Below are positions 7,418 through 15,326 of a stretch of DNA of 23,739 nt, in pieces; position 1 is the stretch's first letter, and each line of letters starts with the position of its first letter. Location of the stretch: the NCBI GenBank assembly GCA_964615505.1, contig CAZTOR010000003.1, positions 1 to 23,739 on the forward strand, read 5' to 3'. The DNA comes from ARS21 sp964615505 (GTDB lineage Archaea; Nanobdellota; Nanobdellia; UBA10117; ARS21). Below the pieces are notes generated by a model that searched no databases, was not told the origin of the DNA, and saw only the letters and a list, made by a program, of their open reading frames with translations. A program made the translations under genes and the position numbers.

Positions 7418-9334
7418 TTAAAATTTGCTTGGAGAAATACGTAAATCTGTACTAGAAACCGATTCAAACTCGTAATCTATTTCTGCCTGTATGAAAACTC
7501 CCTGGTAAAGTGATCCAGCTAATATTTCTGAATCAACAAACATAGTAATATAATACAACTCGGTTTTTGAATTTAATACACTATCTTCTGAACGATTAGG
7601 GTCAAGTCTGAAATTATAGTGATTGTCTTCTCTTCCTTCAAATATGAAATTACCTGTTGTTTCTCCATCTGAACAAGAATTTTTTAAACTTTGATCTTCA
7701 TCAAATTCGGGAGATCCACAAACAAATTGAATGTTGTCACTATCAGGATATATTTCTAAATTCATATTCATATTAGTTACATCTCCGTTTGAGAATCTAG
7801 GATTTTTTATGCTGATTCCCAGTAAAACCATATTCGGGGACTTGTCATCTCCATAAGTCGGAACCAAATAATCTAACTTTTGATCTACACCTATGCCAAA
7901 TTCAATCTTACCGTCAGTTAAAGATTTTGAAATTACGTCTGCACTATTAATATTTAAATATACCAGAGGATCTTCTTGAGACTCAACAACACTTCTATCA
8001 ATTATGAATAGTTGTTTGGTTGCAACTGCTGAAGTTTTGTATGAAATTCCAAAATCTACGAAGAACGGTTTACCCAATCCTCCGTATCTACTTCGACCTG
8101 TAATTGAATTATATAATTTGTCTTCATCAATTGCCAATCCGTCATGAGTACATTTAATTTGTTGATTGTATCCGCTCCGAACTTTGAATTCATTTTCTCC
8201 AATTTTTTCTGAACCAGGTATATCACAAGACCATGGCATGTTACACCAAGAATTTACGTTGTCAATATTATATTCTCTTTCAGTTAATATTGATTGGAAG
8301 GTATCCTTTGATTCATCGGCTAACTGTATACACGCAACGTTCCCTGCACAAGTACACTGATTTTCTTCAATTACGGGGTTTAATTTTATCTCAACAAAAT
8401 TTTCTTCCCCGTAGCCACTTTCTACAAATAATTTTTTTGATTTTAGATTTCCCAATAATATTATGTCTTCGGCAAGAACGGGGTCGCTACCAAAAGAAGT
8501 AAAAGTATCTTTGAAGGGGTCTATACTGGTTAGAGTGGATCCGGCATCGTCATTAACTATATATTCGGTCTCTATACGATCTGATTTAAAAGCGATACCC
8601 AGATCTGTCTTTATTTCAAGTGGGCTTAATATTTCATTGAGAAGACTATTGCTCTCAATTTGTCCAGATAATCTGTTAGACTGAATCCCGATTTCATAAG
8701 GGTCACAACTTACTTGAGGTGCACCTAACATTTGGTTAGTAGTTTGATGTAATCCACATAATCCGATTGGAGAAGGTCCAATTAGAGGTATATATCCTGT
8801 GTAAACAATCATAAATACCATACTTATCCAAACCCACAAAAAAGATATAGATATTAAGGACCTCGTGAATCCGCGACCCATATTCTTAACAAGTTGTATT
8901 CCGAAAATACCGTTCAAAATGGCTCCAAATGAACCTTTAGTGAATTGAGCTGCTGAACTAAAGAAAAAATCAGGGATTGGAACTAGACCTGGAAATTGAT
9001 ATGCAATCCAATTGAAAGCTCCCCAAATTAAACCTCCAATCCAAGCAGAAATATAAAGCGGGTATCCGCTAACATAACCTGCACTCATAAATAAAAAAAT
9101 TATAAGTATTGAAAATATTTTGCCAAACAGTGGATTTCTTTTGATCTCAGATTTGGCTCCAGATCCTAACCACTTTGCACCGGCCCAACTTGCTGCTGCG
9201 CCACCAACTGCAATTTTCGTACCTTTTTCATAACCGCCAACTGCAATTTTTTTGCCTCTCTCTTTTACTTTTAACTTGAGTTCTTCTTTATCTATATTTG
9301 AAGTCTTTTTCTTGATCCAGTCTCTAAGTCCCAT
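7418..9334 (-). CDS. Multi-span membrane protein with large Cys-containing ectodomain, unknown family
   Basis: 638 aa. A basic, Ala/Gly-rich N-terminus (1-65) contains a short duplication, KIAVGGYEKG then KIAVGGAAAS (29-48). Hydrophobic segments at about 70-88, 92-112, 134-150 and 160-180 make it a polytopic membrane protein; the remaining ~455 residues would be outside. The ectodomain has 10 Cys (193, 210, 327, 329, 335, 364, 370, 395, 539, 554), suggesting disulphides. Two places, FGISYKTSAVATKQLFII (428-445) and EIDYEFESVSSTDLRI (618-633), share a strand signature that also ends both downstream lipoproteins. It follows the upstream gene by 1 nt, so it is co-transcribed. I do not recognise the family; a membrane anchor or scaffold of a surface complex is inference. 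Confidence 0.75.
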   Translation of the reverse strand: MGLRDWIKKKTSNIDKEELKLKVKERGKKIAVGGYEKGTKIAVGGAAASWAGAKWLGSGAKSEIKRNPLFGKIFSILIIFLFMSAGYVSGYPLYISAWIGGLIWGAFNWIAYQFPGLVPIPDFFFSSAAQFTKGSFGAILNGIFGIQLVKNMGRGFTRSLISISFLWVWISMVFMIVYTGYIPLIGPSPIGLCGLHQTTNQMLGAPQVSCDPYEIGIQSNRLSGQIESNSLLNEILSPLEIKTDLGIAFKSDRIETEYIVNDDAGSTLTSIDPFKDTFTSFGSDPVLAEDIILLGNLKSKKLFVESGYGEENFVEIKLNPVIEENQCTCAGNVACIQLADESKDTFQSILTEREYNIDNVNSWCNMPWSCDIPGSEKIGENEFKVRSGYNQQIKCTHDGLAIDEDKLYNSITGRSRYGGLGKPFFVDFGISYKTSAVATKQLFIIDRSVVESQEDPLVYLNINSADVISKSLTDGKIEFGIGVDQKLDYLVPTYGDDKSPNMVLLGISIKNPRFSNGDVTNMNMNLEIYPDSDNIQFVCGSPEFDEDQSLKNSCSDGETTGNFIFEGREDNHYNFRLDPNRSEDSVLNSKTELYYITMFVDSEILAGSLYQGVFIQAEIDYEFESVSSTDLRISPSKF

Positions 9335-9335
9335 T

Positions 9336-10496
9336 TTAGTACAGTTTGATTGTTATTTCGTCTAGATCAAATGCTTCGCTCGCAGACATAGAAATTCTAT
9401 TTGTTCCATAAACTAAATTGTCACAAATGTCTTCTTCATAAACATTCCCTCCAATTTCTATTGATTTGGAGAATCCATTAATGACTAAATCAAGGCTAGG
9501 ATCTTCATCATTAGACATCAAAATCAATCCGCAACTTGCACGTCCGTCTGTGACCAATCTCGCCTCAGTTTGATCTATATTAAATTGATAACTTTTAACT
9601 GCTGATTCTCTAGAAGTATATGTTGTGATTTTAGGGAACAATACTTCGAATGCATTTCCTTTATCAATTGTGAATGTCAACATATTCATTCCGGATTTTA
9701 TTGAAGAAGTAGTTAATTGAAAAGAAATGGAGCCTAATGAATTTACTCTAAATACTTCTTCAGAGTTAAGTCCAATGATTATTGGAGATGCAATGCCTTC
9801 TCCCAATTCTCGAATAAAGAAGTCTACTTTGGCTGAATCCAATATTACTTCTTCCTGAATATAGAACATTAAAGTTTTTTCTAACTCCGTTCCATGTCTC
9901 TTTTCTAAAATTGCTAGATTTTCTAAAGTAATCTTCAAGTTATTAAACGGATTCAAACCCACATATTTTCCACTAATTTTTAATTGATTTGATCCTTGAA
10001 CTAAAATTGAGGGTGGTAAGTCAAGATTTACTGTTTGTCCAACAGTTGGTGAAAATTCACCAATTTCTTGGCCATTCAAATATATTTTTATGATTCCGAA
10101 ACCACTAACTGAATCTACATCAAAAGTGACTTGATGTCCGATAGTATCTGATTCATAGTTTGGAACGAAGATAAATTCGAAGTTTGAGGTTTTAAATAAA
10201 CTTGAAGTGAGCTCGAAATCGGAAGCAATTTCAGTTTTTTCAAATTTTGCTGAACCGTCCAATGTTAAATCTGCGAAATTTAAAACATCTTTTGTCAATC
10301 CAGAATATCCTTGGAATTCTAATTCAGATTCTGAAAATAATATTATTTCGTCTATTTTAGGTGTGTTTTCAAGTAATAATTCTTGTCTATCTATTTCCGG
10401 AATAGATAGGACAAATAGTAAAAATCCTGCCAAAACGACCAACACCGTAACTGACGCAGTTGGACTTGGTATAATTTGAGATCCCTTATTACGCAT
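9336..10496 (-). CDS. Membrane-anchored three-repeat beta-sandwich protein, unknown family
   Basis: 386 aa from the ATG at 10496. Residues ~14-32 (SVTVLVVLAGFLLFVLSI) are one membrane anchor after a short N-terminus; the rest should be outside. Three successive units (about 120-192, 219-290 and 320-386) repeat the pattern of an Asn/Gly turn then a Gly-x-Asn turn about 25-28 residues later: LNGQEI/GSNQLKI, LNSEEV/GMNMLTF and INGFSKS/GTNRISM. This looks like tandem jelly-roll (galactose-binding-like) domains, which in other proteins bind sugars or partners. An upstream ATG at 10559 exists, but it would run through the divergent promoter and into pelA, and adds a basic stretch before the anchor; the 10496 start is 24 nt from the TATA tract. 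First gene of the surface operon. Confidence 0.72.
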   Translation of the reverse strand: MRNKGSQIIPSPTASVTVLVVLAGFLLFVLSIPEIDRQELLLENTPKIDEIILFSESELEFQGYSGLTKDVLNFADLTLDGSAKFEKTEIASDFELTSSLFKTSNFEFIFVPNYESDTIGHQVTFDVDSVSGFGIIKIYLNGQEIGEFSPTVGQTVNLDLPPSILVQGSNQLKISGKYVGLNPFNNLKITLENLAILEKRHGTELEKTLMFYIQEEVILDSAKVDFFIRELGEGIASPIIIGLNSEEVFRVNSLGSISFQLTTSSIKSGMNMLTFTIDKGNAFEVLFPKITTYTSRESAVKSYQFNIDQTEARLVTDGRASCGLILMSNDEDPSLDLVINGFSKSIEIGGNVYEEDICDNLVYGTNRISMSASEAFDLDEITIKLY

Positions 10497-10513
10497 AGGA
10501 TTATCTGACAACC

Positions 10514-10526
10514 TTTTAATATATAC
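10514..10526. promoter_or_regulatory. Shared TATA tract between the surface operon and pelA
   Basis: The tract ttttaatatatac is nearly palindromic and its centre (about 10520) is 24 nt from the pelA ATG (10544) and 24 nt from the ATG of the minus-strand gene (10496). It can serve as TATA box in both directions, each producing a leaderless or nearly leaderless transcript. Confidence 0.55.
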
Positions 10527-10543
10527 TTTTTGTTTAAAAAAGC

Positions 10544-11581
10544 ATGGAGTTCTTATCAAAAAACGAGAACCGAGTTACACTTAAACTCAATTCAATTGAT
10601 GATTTTATTTATCTAAAACAAATTATTGAAATTGGAGATATTGTTCGCGGAAAGAGTAGTAGAAAAATTAAATTAGGTGATGAAGGAAGTCGGCAAAAAT
10701 CCGTTAAAAAGTCAATATGGGTTTCAATAAAAGTAAATCAGATTGATATTGGTAGTAAAATTCGTCTAAATGGATCAGTAGAGGGTGAAATTGAAGGGAT
10801 TCCAAGTAATTCTGCTCATTCTATCGATTTTGAGCCAGGAAGTGAAATTGAAATTAATAAAGAAAATTGGAAACCTTACCAACTTACTTTAATTAAAGAA
10901 GCAGAGCGGGCTTCAAAGGCACCTAAGGCGCTTATCTGTGTTCTAGACGATGAAGTCTCAACTTTTGCACACATTACTGCTTCAGGTTACACTAAACTCG
11001 GTCAATTAAATTTGAGGCTTTCAAAAAAACGTTACCAAGAAAATAAAAATCAGGGTGAAAAAGATATAACTCGTGTAGCTGAAAACATTATAAAAAATTA
11101 TGAATCTTATGAAGTAGATAACATAATTTTAGGTAGTCCGCTATTTTGGAAAGAAATTGTTCAAACAAGAGTTTTGGAATTAAATAAAGACGTTGCTAAA
11201 AAAATTAAATTAGAAGATGTATCCGGAGGGGATGAATCAGGTGTTCGAGAGATAATATCTGGAAAAGTTCTTGAAAGAATAATTAAAGATAGTAAATTAG
11301 CCAAAGATGAAAAAGTTGTAAATAGTCTCCTTGATTTGATCGCTAAACGTTCCGAACTAGTAATCTATGGTCTCAAGAATATTAAAGTTGCGGCTGATCA
11401 TGGTGCAGTTGACGAACTAATTCTTACAGAAAAAATGATGGATAGTGAAGGAATGTCTAATATTTTAGATAGTATTGAAAGGAGTGGCGGTTCAATAATT
11501 ATAATTCATTCCGATAGTTCAGCAGGTAAAAAGTTAAATGGATTAAAAGGTATAATTGCTAAATTAAGGTTCAAAATATGA
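10544..11581 (+). CDS. pelA: Pelota (aPelota/Dom34), ribosome rescue factor
   Basis: Paralogue of release factor aRF1 that, with aABCE1, splits stalled ribosomes. 345 aa, family length. The N-terminal Sm-like domain (1-~125) contains the typical LNSIDDFIYLKQIIEIGDIV segment. The central domain (about 130-260) includes LICVLDDEVSTFAHI and NIILGSPLFWKE, and the C-terminal domain contains AADHGAVDELILTEKM and SGGSIIIIHSDSSAGKKLNGLKG-like strands. As expected for Pelota there is no GGQ motif. The start is supported by the TATA tract 24 nt upstream. The stop overlaps the HAD gene by 4 nt (ATGA). Confidence 0.95.
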   Translation: MEFLSKNENRVTLKLNSIDDFIYLKQIIEIGDIVRGKSSRKIKLGDEGSRQKSVKKSIWVSIKVNQIDIGSKIRLNGSVEGEIEGIPSNSAHSIDFEPGSEIEINKENWKPYQLTLIKEAERASKAPKALICVLDDEVSTFAHITASGYTKLGQLNLRLSKKRYQENKNQGEKDITRVAENIIKNYESYEVDNIILGSPLFWKEIVQTRVLELNKDVAKKIKLEDVSGGDESGVREIISGKVLERIIKDSKLAKDEKVVNSLLDLIAKRSELVIYGLKNIKVAADHGAVDELILTEKMMDSEGMSNILDSIERSGGSIIIIHSDSSAGKKLNGLKGIIAKLRFKI

Positions 11582-12201
11582 AAAAAATTATAGCATTTGA
11601 TTTTGATGGTACGCTTGTTGACAGCAAAGAAGCACTTGCAGATGCATTTAACGAATCTTTTCAAAAAAATAATCTTTTGCGAGTTGATAAAGAAAAAATA
11701 AAGGCACTAATTGGTGTTCCTGCAAAAGACTTAGTTTTAGAATTATATCCTGAATTGTCTTCTCGTAAACTCCAAAGCGTTATTGATGACAAACAAACTC
11801 TGCTGGACGTGTCAAAGTTTAAATTAAAGCCCAATGTTAATTTGACCTTATTGAAACTTCGAGTAAAATATGATTTAGCAATTGTGTCAAATGCAAAACA
11901 TAGACAAGTTGTTGAAAATATGAAAACGGTCGGGATTGATCCAAAAATATTCAAAGCAATAGTTGCAGTGGATGATGTTATGACTCCAAAACCCAGTCCC
12001 GAACCACTAAATAAATTGGCATCAGTTCTTGAGCAGGAAATTGTTGCATATGTTGGAGATATTGAAGTTGATGTAAAAACTGCTAAGGCATACGGTACAA
12101 AATCAATTATTTTGTTAGGCTCCAGAAGTCACGGAGAAATAATTTCGGAGAACCCTGACATAATTATTAACGATTTATCAGAATTATCAGAACTATTATA
12201 A
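11578..12201 (+). CDS. HAD-superfamily phosphatase (phosphoglycolate phosphatase-like)
   Basis: 207 aa HAD hydrolase, subfamily I. Motif I DFDGTLVDS has the nucleophile Asp8 and acid/base Asp10. Motif II is VSNAK (Ser104). Motif III Lys138 lies in TPKPSPEP, and motif IV is VGDIEVDVKTA with Asp161 and Asp165. The ~70-residue helical cap between motifs I and II is the type seen in phosphoglycolate phosphatase and pyrophosphatase PpaX. Small phosphoester substrates are likely; the exact one cannot be read from sequence. Translationally coupled to pelA by an ATGA overlap. Confidence 0.9.
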   Translation: MKKIIAFDFDGTLVDSKEALADAFNESFQKNNLLRVDKEKIKALIGVPAKDLVLELYPELSSRKLQSVIDDKQTLLDVSKFKLKPNVNLTLLKLRVKYDLAIVSNAKHRQVVENMKTVGIDPKIFKAIVAVDDVMTPKPSPEPLNKLASVLEQEIVAYVGDIEVDVKTAKAYGTKSIILLGSRSHGEIISENPDIIINDLSELSELL

Positions 12202-12205
12202 ATAT
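12194..12205 (+). promoter_or_regulatory. TATA box for the AI-2E family gene
   Basis: The tract tattataaatat spans the stop codon of the HAD gene and is centred about 24 nt before the ATG at 12224, consistent with a leaderless transcript. Confidence 0.45.
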
Positions 12206-12223
12206 GAATAGCTAGGATTAAGC

Positions 12224-13171
12224 ATGGTTCTAAAAAATAAACAAATGGCAGAATTAGGTCTAACTTTGTTTGTTGGTGTACTTGCGCTTATTATTGCATG
12301 GCCATATTTAACTCCGCTTATTTTTGCAGGAATTATAGCTTATTTTTCAAACCCAATCTTTTTACGTCTAAATAAAAGAATGAGTCCTGCTCTTTCAGCA
12401 ATATTAATTTGTATATTCTTTGCGGGACTAATTGCATATTTATTCAACAACGGTATTGATTTTGTACTTAATGAAATATGGACTGTTTATGATTCCGTTA
12501 CTTCAACTGCAAGCTCATTATCTTCTTCAACTTACGAAGTTGTACGATTCTTTGTATTGAATACTACTGAATACCTTTCCAATTTAGTTCTACAATTACC
12601 TTACTTCATTTTATCTAGCGTAATATTTTTCATATCATTATTCTACTTCCTAAAAGATGGACGAAGACTTGTAAATTGGGCAGAAGATGCATTGCCAATT
12701 CCTGCAAGAAAGAAAATGCAAGTTCTTAGCAATATTCAACAAAATGTAGATGCATTTGTTTATGTTACTCTATTTATTGGTCTAGTTCAGGCACTTGTGG
12801 CAGGATTTGGATTTTATATGTTTGAGATCGGTTATCCGCTTATGGCAGGATTAGTTGCCGGACTCCTTTCTCTTCTACCAGTCGTAGGACCTTACGCACT
12901 TTATTTAATAGTTAGTCTAATATTATTTGCAGCAGGAGACACTATGACTGCAGTAGGTCTAGCATTATATGGAATAATTATTGGAAGTATTTTAGATTAT
13001 TCGTTAAGACCTATGTTACTAAGCAAAAAAGCAAGACTTCACCCGCTAATAATATTTGTAGGAGTATTTGGCGGAATAAGCATATTGGGATTGATTGGAA
13101 TCATAATTGGACCAATAATATTATCAATAGCTCAGGCCTTCTTTAAGGATCTAGCTTTAATGGAAAAATGA
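12224..13171 (+). CDS. AI-2E/PerM family membrane permease
   Basis: 315 aa, about seven to eight hydrophobic segments. Family signs are the N-terminal TPLIFAGIIAYFSNPIF pair, the cytoplasmic linker with LFYFLKDGRR, the SLLPVVGPY motif near 215-224 and the C-terminal block DYSLRPMLLSKKARLHPL followed by GVFGGISILGLIGIIIGP. Members export small molecules or act as Na+/H+ antiporters; the archaeal substrates are unknown and the AI-2 name should not be taken as function. The stop overlaps the next small gene (ATGA). Confidence 0.9.
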   Translation: MVLKNKQMAELGLTLFVGVLALIIAWPYLTPLIFAGIIAYFSNPIFLRLNKRMSPALSAILICIFFAGLIAYLFNNGIDFVLNEIWTVYDSVTSTASSLSSSTYEVVRFFVLNTTEYLSNLVLQLPYFILSSVIFFISLFYFLKDGRRLVNWAEDALPIPARKKMQVLSNIQQNVDAFVYVTLFIGLVQALVAGFGFYMFEIGYPLMAGLVAGLLSLLPVVGPYALYLIVSLILFAAGDTMTAVGLALYGIIIGSILDYSLRPMLLSKKARLHPLIIFVGVFGGISILGLIGIIIGPIILSIAQAFFKDLALMEK

Positions 13172-13428
13172 GAAAAGATACATTTGAAAGAATAAAGAAC
13201 CAATTATACTTTGCACTAATTGCATTTACTGCATTTATTGCAATATCTTTTTCATACATGACTTCAGTTTTCTGGACAACAGTTAAAGGTACCGGCTATG
13301 CAATTTGGACCTATTTAATAGCGGCACCAGTTTTATTTTCAGTTATACTTTTATTCGCATTAATCTTCCTTGGAAAGGAACAAATTATTAATGAAATGTC
13401 TGACTTTTTAACCGGTTCAAGAAATTAA
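13168..13428 (+). CDS. Small two-span membrane protein
   Basis: 86 aa. Hydrophobic segments at about 13-36 and 46-67 flanked by charged ends (MRKDTFERIKNQ and GKEQIINEMSD). The ATGA overlap with the AI-2E family gene suggests translational coupling and perhaps a subunit of that transporter, which is inference. Its last 12 nt overlap the 3' end of hjc on the other strand. No family recognised. Confidence 0.7.
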   Translation: MRKDTFERIKNQLYFALIAFTAFIAISFSYMTSVFWTTVKGTGYAIWTYLIAAPVLFSVILLFALIFLGKEQIINEMSDFLTGSRN

Positions 13429-13812
13429 TTCTTCGAAAGAAATTCCGAGAGTATCAACATCTCGCTTACTAATCGAATATTCGCCTTTCTTAGTTATTGA
13501 TAAGCTAGTTAAATAAAAGAAATACCATTTAGCTGAAAATTTTACAGCTAAAATTGGTTCGGCATTAAAAACTTGAGAAAAATTAATTAGCTGTTCAATT
13601 TGATCCTTTCGAAAATATTGATAATTTGTTTTAGTGGCTTTTGCCTCTACTGCAAGGGTTTTTCTACCGTTTGACGCTAAAACATCAGGACACGGAAATC
13701 GTGAAGATCCTGAACCGGCTACTCGAATAGCAGCATAACCTTTTTCCCAAAACATCGCAACAAGTTGACGTTCAGCATTAGAACCTTTAGCTTTCATAAA
13801 ACTTTGAAACAT
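13417..13812 (-). CDS. hjc: Holliday-junction resolvase Hjc
   Basis: 131 aa structure-specific endonuclease that cuts four-way DNA junctions in recombination. Catalytic residues of the PD-(D/E)xK fold are all present: Glu14 in KGSNAERQL, GSGSSRFPCPDVLA with Asp43, and AVEAKAT with Glu56 and Lys58. The ATG at 13812 gives five extra residues before MKAKGSNAER, which is where most relatives start, so Met6 is an alternative. Twelve nt downstream of the GTPase gene on the same strand, probably one transcript. Confidence 0.95.
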   Translation of the reverse strand: MFQSFMKAKGSNAERQLVAMFWEKGYAAIRVAGSGSSRFPCPDVLASNGRKTLAVEAKATKTNYQYFRKDQIEQLINFSQVFNAEPILAVKFSAKWYFFYLTSLSITKKGEYSISKRDVDTLGISFEELIS

Positions 13813-13824
13813 TGTTTAGTTAAA

Positions 13825-14709
13825 TTATTTTGTAAAAATCTCTACAATATCGCCATCCTTACAGATATGTTCAAGACCAACTTGTTGTCCATCAAATTTT
13901 GCTGAAGGTCCTCGAATTCGTGCATATCTAAAGTTTTTGACAAAATCTTGATGAATGGTTCGAGCAACGTCTTCAATTTTTGATTTTTCAGGGAGTACAA
14001 TTGGTTTATTAGCGACTTTTCCAGAAGTTTTAGTTTGTACTCGAATTTTATTTAAGAGAGTCCAGATTTTAGGAATCAAACTCTTATTGAACTTTGCCTT
14101 AGAAGTTCGAAGATAAGGTAAATTTTTGGTGAAGGGATTGTCCGATTTTTTTCGAGTTAAAAATATTCCTGATTTTTCAAGTTCAGATTTAATCATGTCA
14201 AATTCTTCTTTGCTTTCAGAAAGAATAATTGCAACTTCACCTATTCTTGCTAAACTAAGAATTTGGCGGCCATTTTTACTTTCATAGAATCCCTCATAAA
14301 TTCCAGGAATTTCGATTCCTTGAATCTTTACATTTTCAAAAGGAATCATTCGTTGTACGGGGGTTCGAGTTGTATATTCATATTCTGAAATTGGGACGTC
14401 TTTTCCAGATAAAAGTTTTAAGAGAGTTGATTTTCCAGAATTAGTTTTACCGAAAATAACACATTGTCCTGCACCTTCTTTTTTAATTGAACTTCTAGAA
14501 GACGACTTTCCTTGTTTCTTTTCGAAAGAAATTTGATCAGTCATTTTGGCGATTTGTTTTTTGATTTGAGCCTGCATCTTCTCAGTACCTTTATGTTTAG
14601 GGATAGCCGTAAGCATGGTCTTCAGTGCTTTTAATTTCTCTTGAGAAGTTCTAGCCTCATGATATTCCTTTTCTGCATTTACATATTCATGACCTACATT
14701 TGTTGCCAT
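13825..14709 (-). CDS. DRG/OBG-like GTPase with TGS domain, G4 motif missing
   Basis: 294 aa, related to archaeal DRG (Rbg) GTPases. A helical N-terminus (1-~75) precedes the G domain: P-loop GKTNSGKST (87-95), switch I with TTRTP (113-117) and G3 as EIPG (133-136), where the usual Asp is Glu. After the following strand AIILSESK the family's NKxD (G4) and G5 region is not visible; the chain goes quickly to KIRVQTKTSGK and a C-terminal TGS domain (about 235-293) with PIVLP, IHQDFVKNFRYARIRG and DGDIVEIF. It is shorter than standard DRG proteins (about 360 aa). It may bind phosphate but select guanine poorly; this could be a lineage trait. DRG proteins associate with ribosomes. It leads an operon with hjc. 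Confidence 0.85.
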   Translation of the reverse strand: MATNVGHEYVNAEKEYHEARTSQEKLKALKTMLTAIPKHKGTEKMQAQIKKQIAKMTDQISFEKKQGKSSSRSSIKKEGAGQCVIFGKTNSGKSTLLKLLSGKDVPISEYEYTTRTPVQRMIPFENVKIQGIEIPGIYEGFYESKNGRQILSLARIGEVAIILSESKEEFDMIKSELEKSGIFLTRKKSDNPFTKNLPYLRTSKAKFNKSLIPKIWTLLNKIRVQTKTSGKVANKPIVLPEKSKIEDVARTIHQDFVKNFRYARIRGPSAKFDGQQVGLEHICKDGDIVEIFTK

Positions 14710-14722
14710 ATTAAAACGGAAA

Positions 14723-14738
14723 GGTTTAAATTAATAAG
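14723..14738. promoter_or_regulatory. Shared TATA tract between GTPase and MscS genes
   Basis: ggtttaaattaataag holds overlapping TATA-like cores for both strands. The plus-strand core is about 27 nt before the MscS ATG (14757), the minus-strand core about 26 nt before the GTPase ATG (14709). The two start codons are 48 nt apart. Confidence 0.5.
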
Positions 14739-14756
14739 AATTACTGATTAACCGCA

Positions 14757-15326
14757 ATGTTTAGCATGTCTCCAGCAGCCTATTCTGCATTAAAATATGC
14801 AAGTTTAACCTTTGGTTTAGCCGGAATTATATTTATTGCCGGTATTTTTCTAGGTAATAGCCTAGGTACCTTAACTAAGAAATTAGTTAGAAAAATTAAT
14901 TTGAACGGTAATCTGAAAAAGACATTAGGAGTAGATTTTGATCCGGAAAATATTGCTTATAAATTTGTTAAATATGTTATAATAATAATTGCAACAATTG
15001 CGGCGTTAATTCAAATCGGTATTGCAATTAGTGTTATGAACTTTCTTCTATTTGTGTTTGCCGGAATTATTTTAATTTCATTTTCTCTAGCCCTGAGAGA
15101 CTTTGTCCCTAATGTTGTTGCAGGTCTATACATTATCTCTACAAAAAAAATAGTTAATGGTGAAACTATTAAATTCAAGGATTTTGACGGAACAATTGAA
15201 AAAATAAATTTAATAAATACGGAATTAAATATGACTAGTAAAAATAAAATGCTAATTCCGAATTCTTACCTAATTAAAAATTTAATAATTAAGGTCGAGA
15301 AGGGTCGTAAGCCGAAAGCAAAGTAG
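14757..15326 (+). CDS. Short MscS-type mechanosensitive channel
   Basis: 189 aa. Three hydrophobic segments (about 10-33, 66-88 and 92-112), the last being the pore-lining helix type, lead directly into the MscS beta domain: LRDFVPNVVAGLYII, then VNGETIKFKDFDGTIEKINL and MLIPNSYLIKN. These are hallmark MscS features. The protein ends right after the beta domain, so the C-terminal alpha/beta cage of E. coli MscS (286 aa) is missing. Expected role: release of solutes on hypo-osmotic shock. The last 38 nt overlap the 3' end of the minus-strand Lrp-type gene. Confidence 0.88.
   Translation: MFSMSPAAYSALKYASLTFGLAGIIFIAGIFLGNSLGTLTKKLVRKINLNGNLKKTLGVDFDPENIAYKFVKYVIIIIATIAALIQIGIAISVMNFLLFVFAGIILISFSLALRDFVPNVVAGLYIISTKKIVNGETIKFKDFDGTIEKINLINTELNMTSKNKMLIPNSYLIKNLIIKVEKGRKPKAK

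Noticed and set aside
10497..10559. Longer start (10559) for the three-repeat surface protein
   Set aside because: It would place the start inside pelA and code through the shared TATA tract; the ATG at 10496 gives a normal anchor and promoter spacing.
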